Source: Gammaproteobacteria bacterium
GTDB lineage: Bacteria > Pseudomonadota > Gammaproteobacteria > Pseudomonadales > Azotimanducaceae
NCBI GenBank assembly: GCA_009846005.1
Contig: VXYL01000013.1
Span: 62,001 to 126,000, forward strand
DNA length: 64,000 nt
Direction of reading: 5' to 3'
Part shown: in pieces, positions 1-7,481 of the stretch
Layout of the letters: each line of letters opens with the position of its first letter
Position numbering within the stretch: the first letter of the stretch is position 1
Position numbers and translations under genes: made by a program
The notes under the pieces: model-generated
Seen by the model: only the letters and a program-made list of their open reading frames with translations
The model's database searches: none
Told to the model about the DNA's origin: nothing

Positions 1-189
1 TTGGCGCGGCGTATGGCGCACTTGCCGACCGTTGGACTCAAAGGTCTCATGCGATACGGTCCCGAGGGCTCCCTGGACGCGTTCCTCAAGGGGCTTGACC
101 CGGAGCGCCGTAGCCTGCTCCGCCGAGCGGTCCATGGTGACGCGAGACACACCGACGTGAGCGAGGAAGCCGATGATCCTAAGGCGTGA
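1..189 (+). CDS. hemA: C-terminal fragment, probable glutamyl-tRNA reductase (cut by window edge)
   Basis: Only the last ~62 codons are inside the window; the true start lies upstream, so the first codon here should not be read as a start. The segment MAHLPTVGLKGLM followed by a charged helix resembles the C-terminal dimerisation helix of glutamyl-tRNA reductase, the first committed enzyme of C5-pathway tetrapyrrole synthesis. The call leans on context: hemE, hemQ and hemH follow in the same operon, and the stop (TGA 187-189) overlaps the next gene by 17 bases. The similarity is short and no catalytic residues are visible, so another heme-related protein is possible. Confidence 0.48.
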   Translation: MARRMAHLPTVGLKGLMRYGPEGSLDAFLKGLDPERRSLLRRAVHGDARHTDVSEEADDPKA

Positions 190-1291
190 TCCAACCAAGG
201 CGTTGCAAGTGGGGTTTCTCGTGGTACTCGCCATCGCCACGGCCCAAGTGGCCTGGTGGATAACGGACCAACGCGCGTTGGCGCGGGGGGAACAGGATCG
301 CGTGGTAGCGCTCTACGAGTCCGACGCATCCGCAGTTACCGCCTTTGTCGAGTTGTGGAATGCCGACGGTCGTGTGCCGGCGGTGGAACAGGGTGCCTTG
401 TCGGACGTTCTCGCCCGCCTTCCCCATTTGGCCTTCGACCCCGCCGTCGGGGTTGCGTCGGTCCGGGCGGACGCGATCGAGGAATTGGCCGCCGACGTCG
501 CGTCCCGCCTCAACCGCTACGCATGGGAAGGCGGGTTTTTCCTGCTCGTGCTGCTCCTCGGCATGGCGGTGCTGACCCGGGCCATTCGGGACGACGCCCA
601 GTTGCGGCGGCGCCAGCAGAACTTCATTGCCGCCGTCTCGCACGAGTTCAAGAGCCCGTTGGCCAGCATGCGGCTATCCGGCGAGACGTTGGCAACGCGG
701 AGCACGGAACCCGACAGCCGTCGACTGGGCGAGCGCCTGGTGGAAGACGCCGATCGATTGTTGCGCATGGTGGACAACCTTCTCGACACGGCACGGATCG
801 ACGATGGCCGGATCAACCTGCGTCCCGAGCCCATCGTGTTGCGCGAGGTCGTCGACGGGGTCGCCGCTGGACACGCCGCCCGCGCTTCGCGGGAGGGGAT
901 TGCCATCCGCGCCGACGTCCCGCTGGTCGCGGTGGATGCGGATCCGCTGGTCATCGAAAGCGTGTTGCGCAACCTGCTCGACAACGCGGTCAAGGCCTGC
1001 ATCGCCGGGGACGGCCGGCAGATCTCCATCGAAGCCCACGGCGACGGGCCCGACGTCGTGATCGACATCAGCGACGATGGAATTGGCTTTGCGCCCAGGG
1101 ATGCCGCAATGATCTTCGAGAAGTTCTATCGATCGGGGGAGGCGGGGACGAACCCCATGCCCGGAACGGGCCTGGGCCTGTACGTGGTGCGTCGACTTGC
1201 GGAGATCTCGGATGCCCGGGTTGTCGCGAGCAGCGAAGGTCCGGGCAAGGGCGCGACTGTTACCGTCATTTGGCCAGCAGCTCGACCATGA
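173..1291 (+). CDS. Membrane-bound sensor histidine kinase
   Basis: 372 aa. Two membrane helices (about residues 11-30 and 119-137) bracket a ~90-residue periplasmic sensor region without a recognisable domain. A HisKA domain follows with the phospho-acceptor His157 in SHEFKSP, then a HATPase domain with N box NLLDNAVKA, G1 DDGIGF and G2 GTGLGLYV, so all kinase motifs are intact. The gene overlaps its response regulator by the ATGA junction at 1288-1291. It sits inside a heme-biosynthesis operon, which suggests it senses heme, iron or a tetrapyrrole-related stress. That role is inference; Leptospira has a comparable HemKR pair in its hem cluster. Confidence 0.93.
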   Translation: MILRRDPTKALQVGFLVVLAIATAQVAWWITDQRALARGEQDRVVALYESDASAVTAFVELWNADGRVPAVEQGALSDVLARLPHLAFDPAVGVASVRADAIEELAADVASRLNRYAWEGGFFLLVLLLGMAVLTRAIRDDAQLRRRQQNFIAAVSHEFKSPLASMRLSGETLATRSTEPDSRRLGERLVEDADRLLRMVDNLLDTARIDDGRINLRPEPIVLREVVDGVAAGHAARASREGIAIRADVPLVAVDADPLVIESVLRNLLDNAVKACIAGDGRQISIEAHGDGPDVVIDISDDGIGFAPRDAAMIFEKFYRSGEAGTNPMPGTGLGLYVVRRLAEISDARVVASSEGPGKGATVTVIWPAARP

Positions 1292-2037
1292 GCGCGCCCG
1301 AGCCTTCGGCAAGGATTCTCGTCGTCGATGACGAGGCGCACCTGGCTGCCGGTATTCGCGAGAACCTCGTCGCGGAGGGTTACGTCGCCGAGATGGCCCA
1401 CAACGGGGTCGAGGGCCTTCGCGCGGCACGGGGCGCGTCGTACGACCTGATCGTCCTGGACGTAGCCATGCCGGAGATGGATGGGCTTGAAATGTGTCGT
1501 TGCCTACGCCGGGAAGGCATCGAAACGCCGGTGTTGTTCCTCACGGTTCGCGGTGCCCCGGAGGATCGCGTCGTCGGTCTCGAGGCGGGCGGCGACGACT
1601 ACCTGGTCAAACCCTTCCACTTGAAGGAACTGCTGCTCAGGATCGTCGCGATCCTGCGCCGCACCAAGTGGTACAACGAAACCACGGCCAGGCTGCGCTT
1701 CGGTGGCAACCAGATCGACTTTCGCACGTACCGGGCCGACGCCTGGGACGGATCGGAACATGCGCTCACCCACAAGGAGGCGATGATCCTGAAGCTCCTG
1801 GCCGAACGCGGAGACAGCGTCGTGGGACGGGAGGAGATCCTTGACCAGGTCTGGGGCTACGAGGTCTTTCCGTCCACGCGCACCATCGACAACTTCATCG
1901 TGCGACTACGTCGGCGCTTCGAACGCAACCCGGACGCGCCCGCCCACCTGCACACGGTTCGGGGTGTCGGCTACCGGTTCACAAGGGATCCGGAAACCAC
2001 GGCCAAGGGTGACCGGCGGCATCGGGTGGCACCATGA
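1288..2037 (+). CDS. OmpR/PhoB-family response regulator
   Basis: 249 aa, starting at the ATG that overlaps the kinase stop (ATGA). The receiver domain (about 1-120) has the acidic pair Asp14/Asp15, phospho-acceptor Asp58 in VLDVAMPEMDG and Lys108 in LVKPF. The C-terminal winged-helix DNA-binding domain ends in the typical VRGVGYRF motif. It is the cognate partner of the upstream kinase. The stop overlaps hemE by ATGA (2034-2037), so regulator and heme enzymes are translationally coupled. Targets are unknown; autoregulation of this operon and control of heme homeostasis genes are the obvious guesses. Confidence 0.95.
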   Translation: MSAPEPSARILVVDDEAHLAAGIRENLVAEGYVAEMAHNGVEGLRAARGASYDLIVLDVAMPEMDGLEMCRCLRREGIETPVLFLTVRGAPEDRVVGLEAGGDDYLVKPFHLKELLLRIVAILRRTKWYNETTARLRFGGNQIDFRTYRADAWDGSEHALTHKEAMILKLLAERGDSVVGREEILDQVWGYEVFPSTRTIDNFIVRLRRRFERNPDAPAHLHTVRGVGYRFTRDPETTAKGDRRHRVAP

Positions 2038-3053
2038 GCGACAGGCTGTTGCTCAAGGCACTCGCTCGCGATCACGTTCCGAGGCGGCCGCTGTGGATCA
2101 TGCGCCAGGCGGGGCGCTGCCTCCCGGAATACCGGGCCATGCGCGAGACCCATTCCTTCAAAGCGCTGTCGGGCCGTCCGAATCTGGCGGCCGACGTCAG
2201 CTTGCTCCCCCTACGGCGCTACCCCTTCGATGCGGCCATCGTGTTCGCCGACATCATGAGCCCGCTTCCCGCGCTGGGCGTCCAATTCGATTTCGCCCCG
2301 GGACCGGTGGTGGCCGAACCGATCCGCAGCCAGGCGGGGGTCGATGCACTGCATGACCCGGACATCGAGTGCCTCGCGCCGGAGGTGATCGAAACCGTCG
2401 CGCGGGTGCGTGAGGCCGCGCCGGGCGATGTCGCCGTGCTCGGCTTCTGCGGAGCGCCGTGGACGTTGGCGGCGTACCTGGTCGAAGGACGCGGCGTCAA
2501 GGACTTCCCGACGTTGCGGGCCTTCGCGGCGGCGAAACCCGCCGTGCTCGATGGCCTGCTTGCCAAGCTTTCGTCGGCGATGGCGGACTACCTCATCGCC
2601 CAGGCGAATGCGGGGGCGGATGCCGTGCAGGTGTTCGATTCCTGGGCCGGTCTCCTCTCGCTGGCCGACTGGGAGCGATTGATCCGCCCGCACCTTCAAA
2701 ACTTGCTCGATACCGTCGGCGAGACCGGCGTCCCAAGAATCCTGTTCGTGCAGAACGCGCCGCACCTGTTGGACGCCTACGCCAAACTCCCGGCGGAGGC
2801 GATCAGCGTGGATTGGCGCACCGACATCGCCGAGGCCCGGAGGCGTTGGCCGGATCGGGCGGTGCAGGGCAATATCGATCCCGCGGTGCTGCTCGGCGGG
2901 GAGGACGCCACGCGTCGCGCCGCTCGAGACCTGCTCGCGCGTATCGAGCCACGGGGCCACATCGTCAACCTTGGCCACGGCCTGCTGCCCGAGACGCCGC
3001 TTACGAGCATCGACGCGCTTGTCGAGGCCGTGCACAACGAGGTCGTGCCATGA
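2034..3053 (+). CDS. hemE: Uroporphyrinogen decarboxylase
   Basis: 339 aa, the usual length. It decarboxylates the four acetate side chains of uroporphyrinogen III to give coproporphyrinogen III in the cytoplasm. The URO-D signature PLWIMRQAGRCLPEY lies at about residues 19-33 and supplies the substrate-binding arginines; the catalytic Asp is in FADIMSPLP (about Asp73). The closing segment GHIVNLGHGLLPETP is also characteristic. The ATG start overlaps the response-regulator stop, and the stop overlaps the hemQ start (ATGA at 3050-3053). Confidence 0.98.
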   Translation: MSDRLLLKALARDHVPRRPLWIMRQAGRCLPEYRAMRETHSFKALSGRPNLAADVSLLPLRRYPFDAAIVFADIMSPLPALGVQFDFAPGPVVAEPIRSQAGVDALHDPDIECLAPEVIETVARVREAAPGDVAVLGFCGAPWTLAAYLVEGRGVKDFPTLRAFAAAKPAVLDGLLAKLSSAMADYLIAQANAGADAVQVFDSWAGLLSLADWERLIRPHLQNLLDTVGETGVPRILFVQNAPHLLDAYAKLPAEAISVDWRTDIAEARRRWPDRAVQGNIDPAVLLGGEDATRRAARDLLARIEPRGHIVNLGHGLLPETPLTSIDALVEAVHNEVVP

Positions 3054-3760
3054 GCGAGGAACAACGGCTCCCCGATTTGAGCGAGAAGGGCCGCCGGCAG
3101 GGACGGGAGATCTCCCTCGACCGGCGTTTGTTCATGAAGTTCACGGCATTCAAGGGTTCCGCGCCGGAAGCCGCCCGGGCGCTCGCGAGATCCGGGTTCG
3201 AGGGCGCGGTCTATCGCGACGTCAACGATCCCAAGGGCATCGGAACCATCGTGCTGGCGGAGGATCCGGCGGTCTTCGTCACGACGCTGCGCGACCGCTT
3301 CAACGAGGGGCCGTTTGGCATCATGGCACACCAGCCGGAATACGACATGCTCGGGCGGACCTATTCCATCGGCTACGAACCCGACCTCGAAGAGGTGCTC
3401 TTCAACCGGCCCCGGCGTCGGATTCTCGATCCGGACCTGTGCTGGGCGGTGTGGTATCCCCTGCAGCGCAGCAAGGCGTTCTACCGGCTGTCCGACGAGC
3501 GGCAGCGTGCAATCCTCGGCGAACACGGCGGCATCGGCCGGCGCTACGGCGAGGCGGGGCTCGCCGCCGATGTACGGCTCGCCTGCCACGGCCTGGACCG
3601 CAACGACAACGACTTCGTGATCGGCTTGTTGGGTCGCGAGCTGCATCCGCTGTCCGCCCTGGTGCGCGAGATGCGCGCCACGGAACAGACCTCGCAGTAT
3701 CTCGACCGCTTAGGGCCGTTTTTCGTCGGACACGTTGTCTGGCAGTCGCCGTATTCTTAA
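3050..3760 (+). CDS. hemQ: HemQ-type chlorite dismutase-family protein (coproheme decarboxylase candidate)
   Basis: 236 aa, within the range of the chlorite dismutase/HemQ family. The C-terminal ferredoxin-like domain is clear: WAVWYPLQRSKAFY, EHGGIGRRYG (its His is the likely axial heme ligand), then HGLDRNDNDFVIGL and LRATE-like residues. In the coproporphyrin-dependent pathway the enzyme converts iron-coproporphyrin III to protoheme by two oxidative decarboxylations. Its place between hemE and hemH supports that role rather than chlorite detoxification. The ATG overlaps the hemE stop and the hemH ATG follows the TAA directly. I infer, but cannot prove, that this organism makes heme through coproheme. 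Confidence 0.86.
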   Translation: MSEEQRLPDLSEKGRRQGREISLDRRLFMKFTAFKGSAPEAARALARSGFEGAVYRDVNDPKGIGTIVLAEDPAVFVTTLRDRFNEGPFGIMAHQPEYDMLGRTYSIGYEPDLEEVLFNRPRRRILDPDLCWAVWYPLQRSKAFYRLSDERQRAILGEHGGIGRRYGEAGLAADVRLACHGLDRNDNDFVIGLLGRELHPLSALVREMRATEQTSQYLDRLGPFFVGHVVWQSPYS

Positions 3761-4834
3761 ATGACGCTTGGGGGGTTCGACGAGGGGGCGCGCGACTACG
3801 ATGCCGTTCTCGTGGTCTCGTTCGGCGGCCCGGAGGGTCCCGACGAAGTGATGCCCTTTCTGGATCGCGTGCTCGCGGGCCGGCCGGTGCCGCCGCCGGT
3901 CAAGGCTCGCATTGCCGAGCGTTACGCCCGGTTCGGCGGCGTCAGCCCCATCAATGCCCACGCGCGCGAATTCATCGCGGCGCTCGAGGCCCGGTTGGCC
4001 GCCAAGGGACCCCAACTGCCGGTGTATTGGGGCAACCGGAACTCGGCGCCGTTGCTCGGCGACGCGATACGACGCATGGCCGACGATGGCATCAAGAACG
4101 CCATCGCCTATGTCACGAGCGTGTTCAGTTCCTACAGCGGGTGCCGCCAGTACCGGGAGGACCTGTTCCGGGCGGCGGAACAAGAGGCGGGTGCGCCTCG
4201 GATCGACAAGCTGCGCGTCGCCTACAACCACCCCGGCTTCATCGCCGCCATGGCGGACCGTGTGCGCGAGGCGCAAGCGATCGCACCCGAGGGGGCGGCG
4301 CTGCTATTCACGGCGCACAGTCTGCCTGTCGCGATGGCCGCTCGGACCGACTACGAGGCGCAACTTGACGAAGCATGCGCCCTGCTCGCGCACAGGGTCG
4401 GCGACGACAACTGGCGGCTTGCATTTCAGAGCAACAACGCGCGGGCAGGCGATCCGTGGCTCACCCCAACGGTCGAGGAGGCCTTGGCTTCCATTGCGGC
4501 GTCGGGCCGCTCGTCGGTCGTCGTCGCACCCATCGGCTTCGTCTGCGATCACATGGAAGTGGTCATGGATCTCGACGTCGAGGCCCGGGCCTGTGCCGAA
4601 GGCTTGGGGCTGTGCTACTTCCGCGCGCGCACGGTCGGCACCCATCCGGCGTACGTCGACATGGTGCGGCAATTGGTCGTCGAACGGATGTCCGCGAACC
4701 CGGAACGACCCTATCTTGGCCAGCGCGGTCCGAATCCGGACTACTGCGCGCCCGATTGCTGCCTCTCGGGAAGACCTGGCACGACATTGCCAACCGTGGG
4801 CGGTCTGGGCGACGAACAGCCCCTACCGCGATGA
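3761..4834 (+). CDS. hemH: Ferrochelatase (coproporphyrin- or protoporphyrin-type), probably [2Fe-2S]-containing
   Basis: 357 aa. It inserts Fe2+ into a porphyrin. Visible landmarks: LVVSFGGPEGPDEV at the N terminus, GNRNSAPLL, the catalytic His in LLFTAHSLPVAM and the acidic motif PIGFVCDHMEVVMDLD. One internal cysteine (Cys128 in SSYSGCRQY) plus three near the C terminus (about Cys329, Cys333 and Cys334 in CAPDCC) matches the ligand pattern of ferrochelatases that carry a [2Fe-2S] cluster, known from actinobacteria and some proteobacteria. With HemQ next door, coproporphyrin III is a plausible substrate. It starts directly after the hemQ TAA and ends in an ATGA overlap with the next gene. 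Confidence 0.95.
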   Translation: MTLGGFDEGARDYDAVLVVSFGGPEGPDEVMPFLDRVLAGRPVPPPVKARIAERYARFGGVSPINAHAREFIAALEARLAAKGPQLPVYWGNRNSAPLLGDAIRRMADDGIKNAIAYVTSVFSSYSGCRQYREDLFRAAEQEAGAPRIDKLRVAYNHPGFIAAMADRVREAQAIAPEGAALLFTAHSLPVAMAARTDYEAQLDEACALLAHRVGDDNWRLAFQSNNARAGDPWLTPTVEEALASIAASGRSSVVVAPIGFVCDHMEVVMDLDVEARACAEGLGLCYFRARTVGTHPAYVDMVRQLVVERMSANPERPYLGQRGPNPDYCAPDCCLSGRPGTTLPTVGGLGDEQPLPR

Positions 4835-6192
4835 CCGCGGATCGCCGCCGGGACGTATTGGTTGTCGGTGCCGGACTCGCCGGCCTTGCTGCCGCGCTGC
4901 GGCTGCAGGAAAGCGGCTGCGATGTGGAGGTGTTGGAGGCGAAGTCCCGGGTCGGCGGCCGGATCCGTTCCATCCGGCGCGGCGACGGTGTGGAAGAAGC
5001 GGGCGGCACGACCATCGGCGGGGGCTATCGACGGGTGATCCATGCGGCGGCGCGCTACGGCGAGGAACTGATCGACGCCACGCCGATGCTCGCCTTCTTC
5101 CGCGAGCAGGACCTCGTGTTGCGAGGGGAGATAATCCGTCAATCCGAGTGGCCGACCCACCCCGCCAATCCGTTTCCGGTATCGGACAAGGCGTTGATGC
5201 CTTGGAACTTTTCCCGTGTGCTGACGGCGCGGGAAAATCCGCTGCGCGAACCGGGCACATGGCTCGAAGCCGGCTCCGCACATCTCGACGTGTCGATGCA
5301 CGAGTGGATGACCGGACTCGGTTTCGACAACGAGACGGTGGCCTTGGGCTACGGGCTGAACACCAGCTACGGTCACGACGCCCATGATATCTCCGCCTTG
5401 ATGATGCTTGCCCGCGCCGCGTTCTCCACGGCGCAGCGCCGACTGGTTCCCGAAGGGGTTGTCGGCTACACGGTGCGGGGCGGCGCGCAACGGATCCCGG
5501 AAGCCATGGCCAGGGCGTTGGCAAACGAGGTGCGACTCGGTAAAGCGGTAACGGGAATCGAGGACGGATCGGTCGAAGTGAGTATTCACTGCGCCGATGG
5601 AACCTCTTACCGTGCGGATCACGTCGTCTGCGCAATTCCATTCCCGGCACTACGGAGGATAACCATGCGGCCGGAGTTGGTGGGAAGGCAGGCGGAGGCG
5701 GTGGCCGGTCTACCCAGCCAGCCGATGACCCAGTTCTACTTCGCCACGAAGTCGGATTTCTGGGAGCACGACGGCTATGCGCCAAGCCTTTTCACCGACG
5801 GCCCAGCGGGGATGGTCGCCGCTTCGCGACGGGGCGAAGATCCCGAACAGGTGACTGGCCTGACGGCATGGGTGATGGGACGCAACGCCCAGCGTCTGGA
5901 CGGCGTCCCATCCGAACGGGCCGCCGCCATCGTCGTCGACGAGATCGAGTCGGCACGGCCCGCCGCGCGCGGCCAGCTTGACTACATCGGTCGCCAAAGT
6001 TGGTCGGCCGATCCTTTCGCGGGCGGCGGCTGGGCCTATTTCCGCCCGGGCCAGATCACCCGCTTCGGTTCCAACATGTCCGCACCCCACGGTCGCATAC
6101 ACTTCTGCGGCGAACATCTCGCCCGAATCGACCGGGGCATGGAAGGCGCCATGGAGTCCGGCGAACGGGCCGCCGAGGAGATCATCTCGTGA
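4831..6192 (+). CDS. FAD-dependent amine oxidase/protoporphyrinogen oxidase-like flavoprotein
   Basis: 453 aa from the ATG that overlaps the hemH stop; the frame is open further upstream, but that part is antisense-type shadow of hemH. The N-terminal dinucleotide fold is VVGAGLAGLAAALRL, then VLEAKSRVGGRIRS, and the C-terminal FAD motif is near HFCGEHLARIDRGMEGAMESG. This is the flavin amine oxidase/HemY superfamily. Operon position suggests a porphyrinogen oxidation role, since no other HemG/HemY/HemN gene is visible here. The sequence looks more like a monoamine oxidase than a typical HemY, so the substrate is unsettled. Confidence 0.85.
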   Translation: MTADRRRDVLVVGAGLAGLAAALRLQESGCDVEVLEAKSRVGGRIRSIRRGDGVEEAGGTTIGGGYRRVIHAAARYGEELIDATPMLAFFREQDLVLRGEIIRQSEWPTHPANPFPVSDKALMPWNFSRVLTARENPLREPGTWLEAGSAHLDVSMHEWMTGLGFDNETVALGYGLNTSYGHDAHDISALMMLARAAFSTAQRRLVPEGVVGYTVRGGAQRIPEAMARALANEVRLGKAVTGIEDGSVEVSIHCADGTSYRADHVVCAIPFPALRRITMRPELVGRQAEAVAGLPSQPMTQFYFATKSDFWEHDGYAPSLFTDGPAGMVAASRRGEDPEQVTGLTAWVMGRNAQRLDGVPSERAAAIVVDEIESARPAARGQLDYIGRQSWSADPFAGGGWAYFRPGQITRFGSNMSAPHGRIHFCGEHLARIDRGMEGAMESGERAAEEIIS

Positions 6193-6605
6193 GCCTTCAT
6201 CCAACCGCCGAGCGCATCGCCAAGGAGAGCTTCGCCGCGCTGATCGGCGTCGAGCTTGTCGAACACGACGAGGACCGGGTGGTCGTCAGACTCCCCTACC
6301 AGTCCAAACTCGGCGTCGGCCGCATCCACGGCGGCGCCATCAGCGCGTTGGTCGACATCGCCGCCACGGCCGCTTTCTGGTCGTGTCCCGATGTGACACC
6401 CGCCTCCCAAGGAGCGACGGTGGGGTTCACAATCAACTTCCTGAAGCTTGCGGTTAGGACGGACCTCATTGCCACGGCGACCGTGCGGCGCCGCGGTGGT
6501 ACGTTGTGCACTGGTGACGTCAGTGTCCGAAACGACGCTGGCGAGGAAGTCGCGACGGCGATGGTCACGTACAAGCTGACGGGGTATCGATCAAGAACCG
6601 GTTAA
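6189..6605 (+). CDS. PaaI-family hotdog thioesterase
   Basis: 138 aa from a GTG overlapping the previous stop (GTGA). The central motif GRIHGGAISALVDIAATAA is typical of PaaI/YbgC-type acyl-CoA thioesterases; the following GATVGFTINFLK and TVRRRGGTLCTGDVSVR strands complete a single hotdog fold. It likely hydrolyses an acyl- or aryl-CoA. It is the last gene of the heme operon by spacing, but there is no obvious link to heme. Its end overlaps the convergent downstream gene by four bases. Confidence 0.85.
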   Translation: MSLHPTAERIAKESFAALIGVELVEHDEDRVVVRLPYQSKLGVGRIHGGAISALVDIAATAAFWSCPDVTPASQGATVGFTINFLKLAVRTDLIATATVRRRGGTLCTGDVSVRNDAGEEVATAMVTYKLTGYRSRTG

Positions 6606-7420
6606 GGCAGAAGGGGACCTCCGGCGATGGCGTCCGCACAACGAACGCACTGGTCCCGGCCACACCGCGTCCGGTCGGGCGACGCTCGGATCGCCTTGAT
6701 CGCGAGGGCGAGGGTCGCCTGAGCCGAAAACGCGCGCCAGACGCTGTTGCCGACGCATTCGCGCCGTTCGACGACGGCCAGTACCTCGTCGAATGCACCG
6801 AAACCCCGAGAGCAACCGCCCACGGCGACGGCGGTCGCATCACCGTCAGGTCCATTGGCCCAGCGGCGAAACAGCCGTCGGCCCGCGAGTTCCTCGGCTG
6901 CGTGCAGCGCCGTCATCGCTTCTAGGCCGACTCCCATCAGGAGGATGTCTCCGCCACGCCGTGCGAGCGCGCGGATCGGCGCATAGACGTCCAGCTCGGT
7001 CTGTCCGCCCACGAGGGTTCTGGCATCCGGGCCGACAGCTGCGAACGAGTTGAGCGGGTGCGTGCCTCGCATGGCACCATCCATGTTGAGGAGCGCCGCT
7101 GCAATGGCGCCCATGTCACGGTCGATCTCCCCGCACGTTGGCGTGTAGACGCGACCGATCCCGGTCGTTGGGCCTAGGAAGCCGTCCTCGATCCCGTTTC
7201 GGGCCACCGGCGTCTCGTCATCGGGTGGGGGTATGCCGAATGTCCAAGAAAAAGATGGCACGAGGATCGTCCGACCACCTTCAAGCAACCCGTTGAGGAC
7301 GGCCTGGGCACCACCCTGTACCGGGCCGAAAGAGGCGAGGCTGCTGTGGACCATCAACGCGCTGTTACGAAACCCCATTCGCGTTGCCGCCGACGCGATG
7401 GTGGTTTGATCGACCTTCAT
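6602..7420 (-). CDS. AAC(3)-family (aminoglycoside N3-acetyltransferase-like) protein
   Basis: 272 aa. Family motifs are present: MVHSSLASFGPVQGGAQAV near the N terminus, ILVPSFSW, the RGTHPLNSFAAVGPDA block, and ILLMGVGLEAMTALHAAEE carrying the conserved His/Glu. The fold uses an acyl-CoA donor to acetylate an amine. Relatives of this type are common in environmental genomes with no link to aminoglycoside resistance, so the natural substrate is unknown. The C-terminal ~30 residues contain a CGRDQCVRC cysteine cluster that could bind a metal. It is convergent with the thioesterase gene. Confidence 0.82.
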   Translation of the reverse strand: MKVDQTTIASAATRMGFRNSALMVHSSLASFGPVQGGAQAVLNGLLEGGRTILVPSFSWTFGIPPPDDETPVARNGIEDGFLGPTTGIGRVYTPTCGEIDRDMGAIAAALLNMDGAMRGTHPLNSFAAVGPDARTLVGGQTELDVYAPIRALARRGGDILLMGVGLEAMTALHAAEELAGRRLFRRWANGPDGDATAVAVGGCSRGFGAFDEVLAVVERRECVGNSVWRAFSAQATLALAIKAIRASPDRTRCGRDQCVRCADAIAGGPLLP

Positions 7421-7443
7421 TGAACCGAACTCTTGAGGGTGGC

Positions 7444-7481
7444 CTACGCCCTTCAGGGCGCGCTACGCCTTTCAGGGCGCG
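7444..7481. repeat. Two-copy 19-bp tandem repeat
   Basis: CTACGCCCTTCAGGGCGCG (7444-7462) is followed directly by a copy with one mismatch (7463-7481). Each copy contains a small inverted repeat (GCCCT/AGGGC). The second copy runs into the 3' end of the CoA transferase gene, whose TGA stop lies within it, so it could act in transcription termination. It lies between two minus-strand genes. Confidence 0.7.

Noticed and set aside
256-2037. A 593-codon open frame that starts inside the kinase gene
   Set aside because: Only the part from 1288 encodes a recognisable protein (the response regulator); the upstream part is an out-of-frame shadow of the kinase gene.
3050-3760. Chlorite dismutase acting on chlorite
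   Set aside because: Location inside hemE-hemH and lack of perchlorate-reduction genes favour a HemQ role in heme synthesis.
6602-7420. Aminoglycoside resistance gene
   Set aside because: AAC(3)-family fold only; environmental members are not usually resistance determinants, and no mobile or resistance context is present.
7436-7481. CRISPR-like direct repeats
   Set aside because: Only two adjacent 19-bp copies without spacers; a simple tandem duplication.
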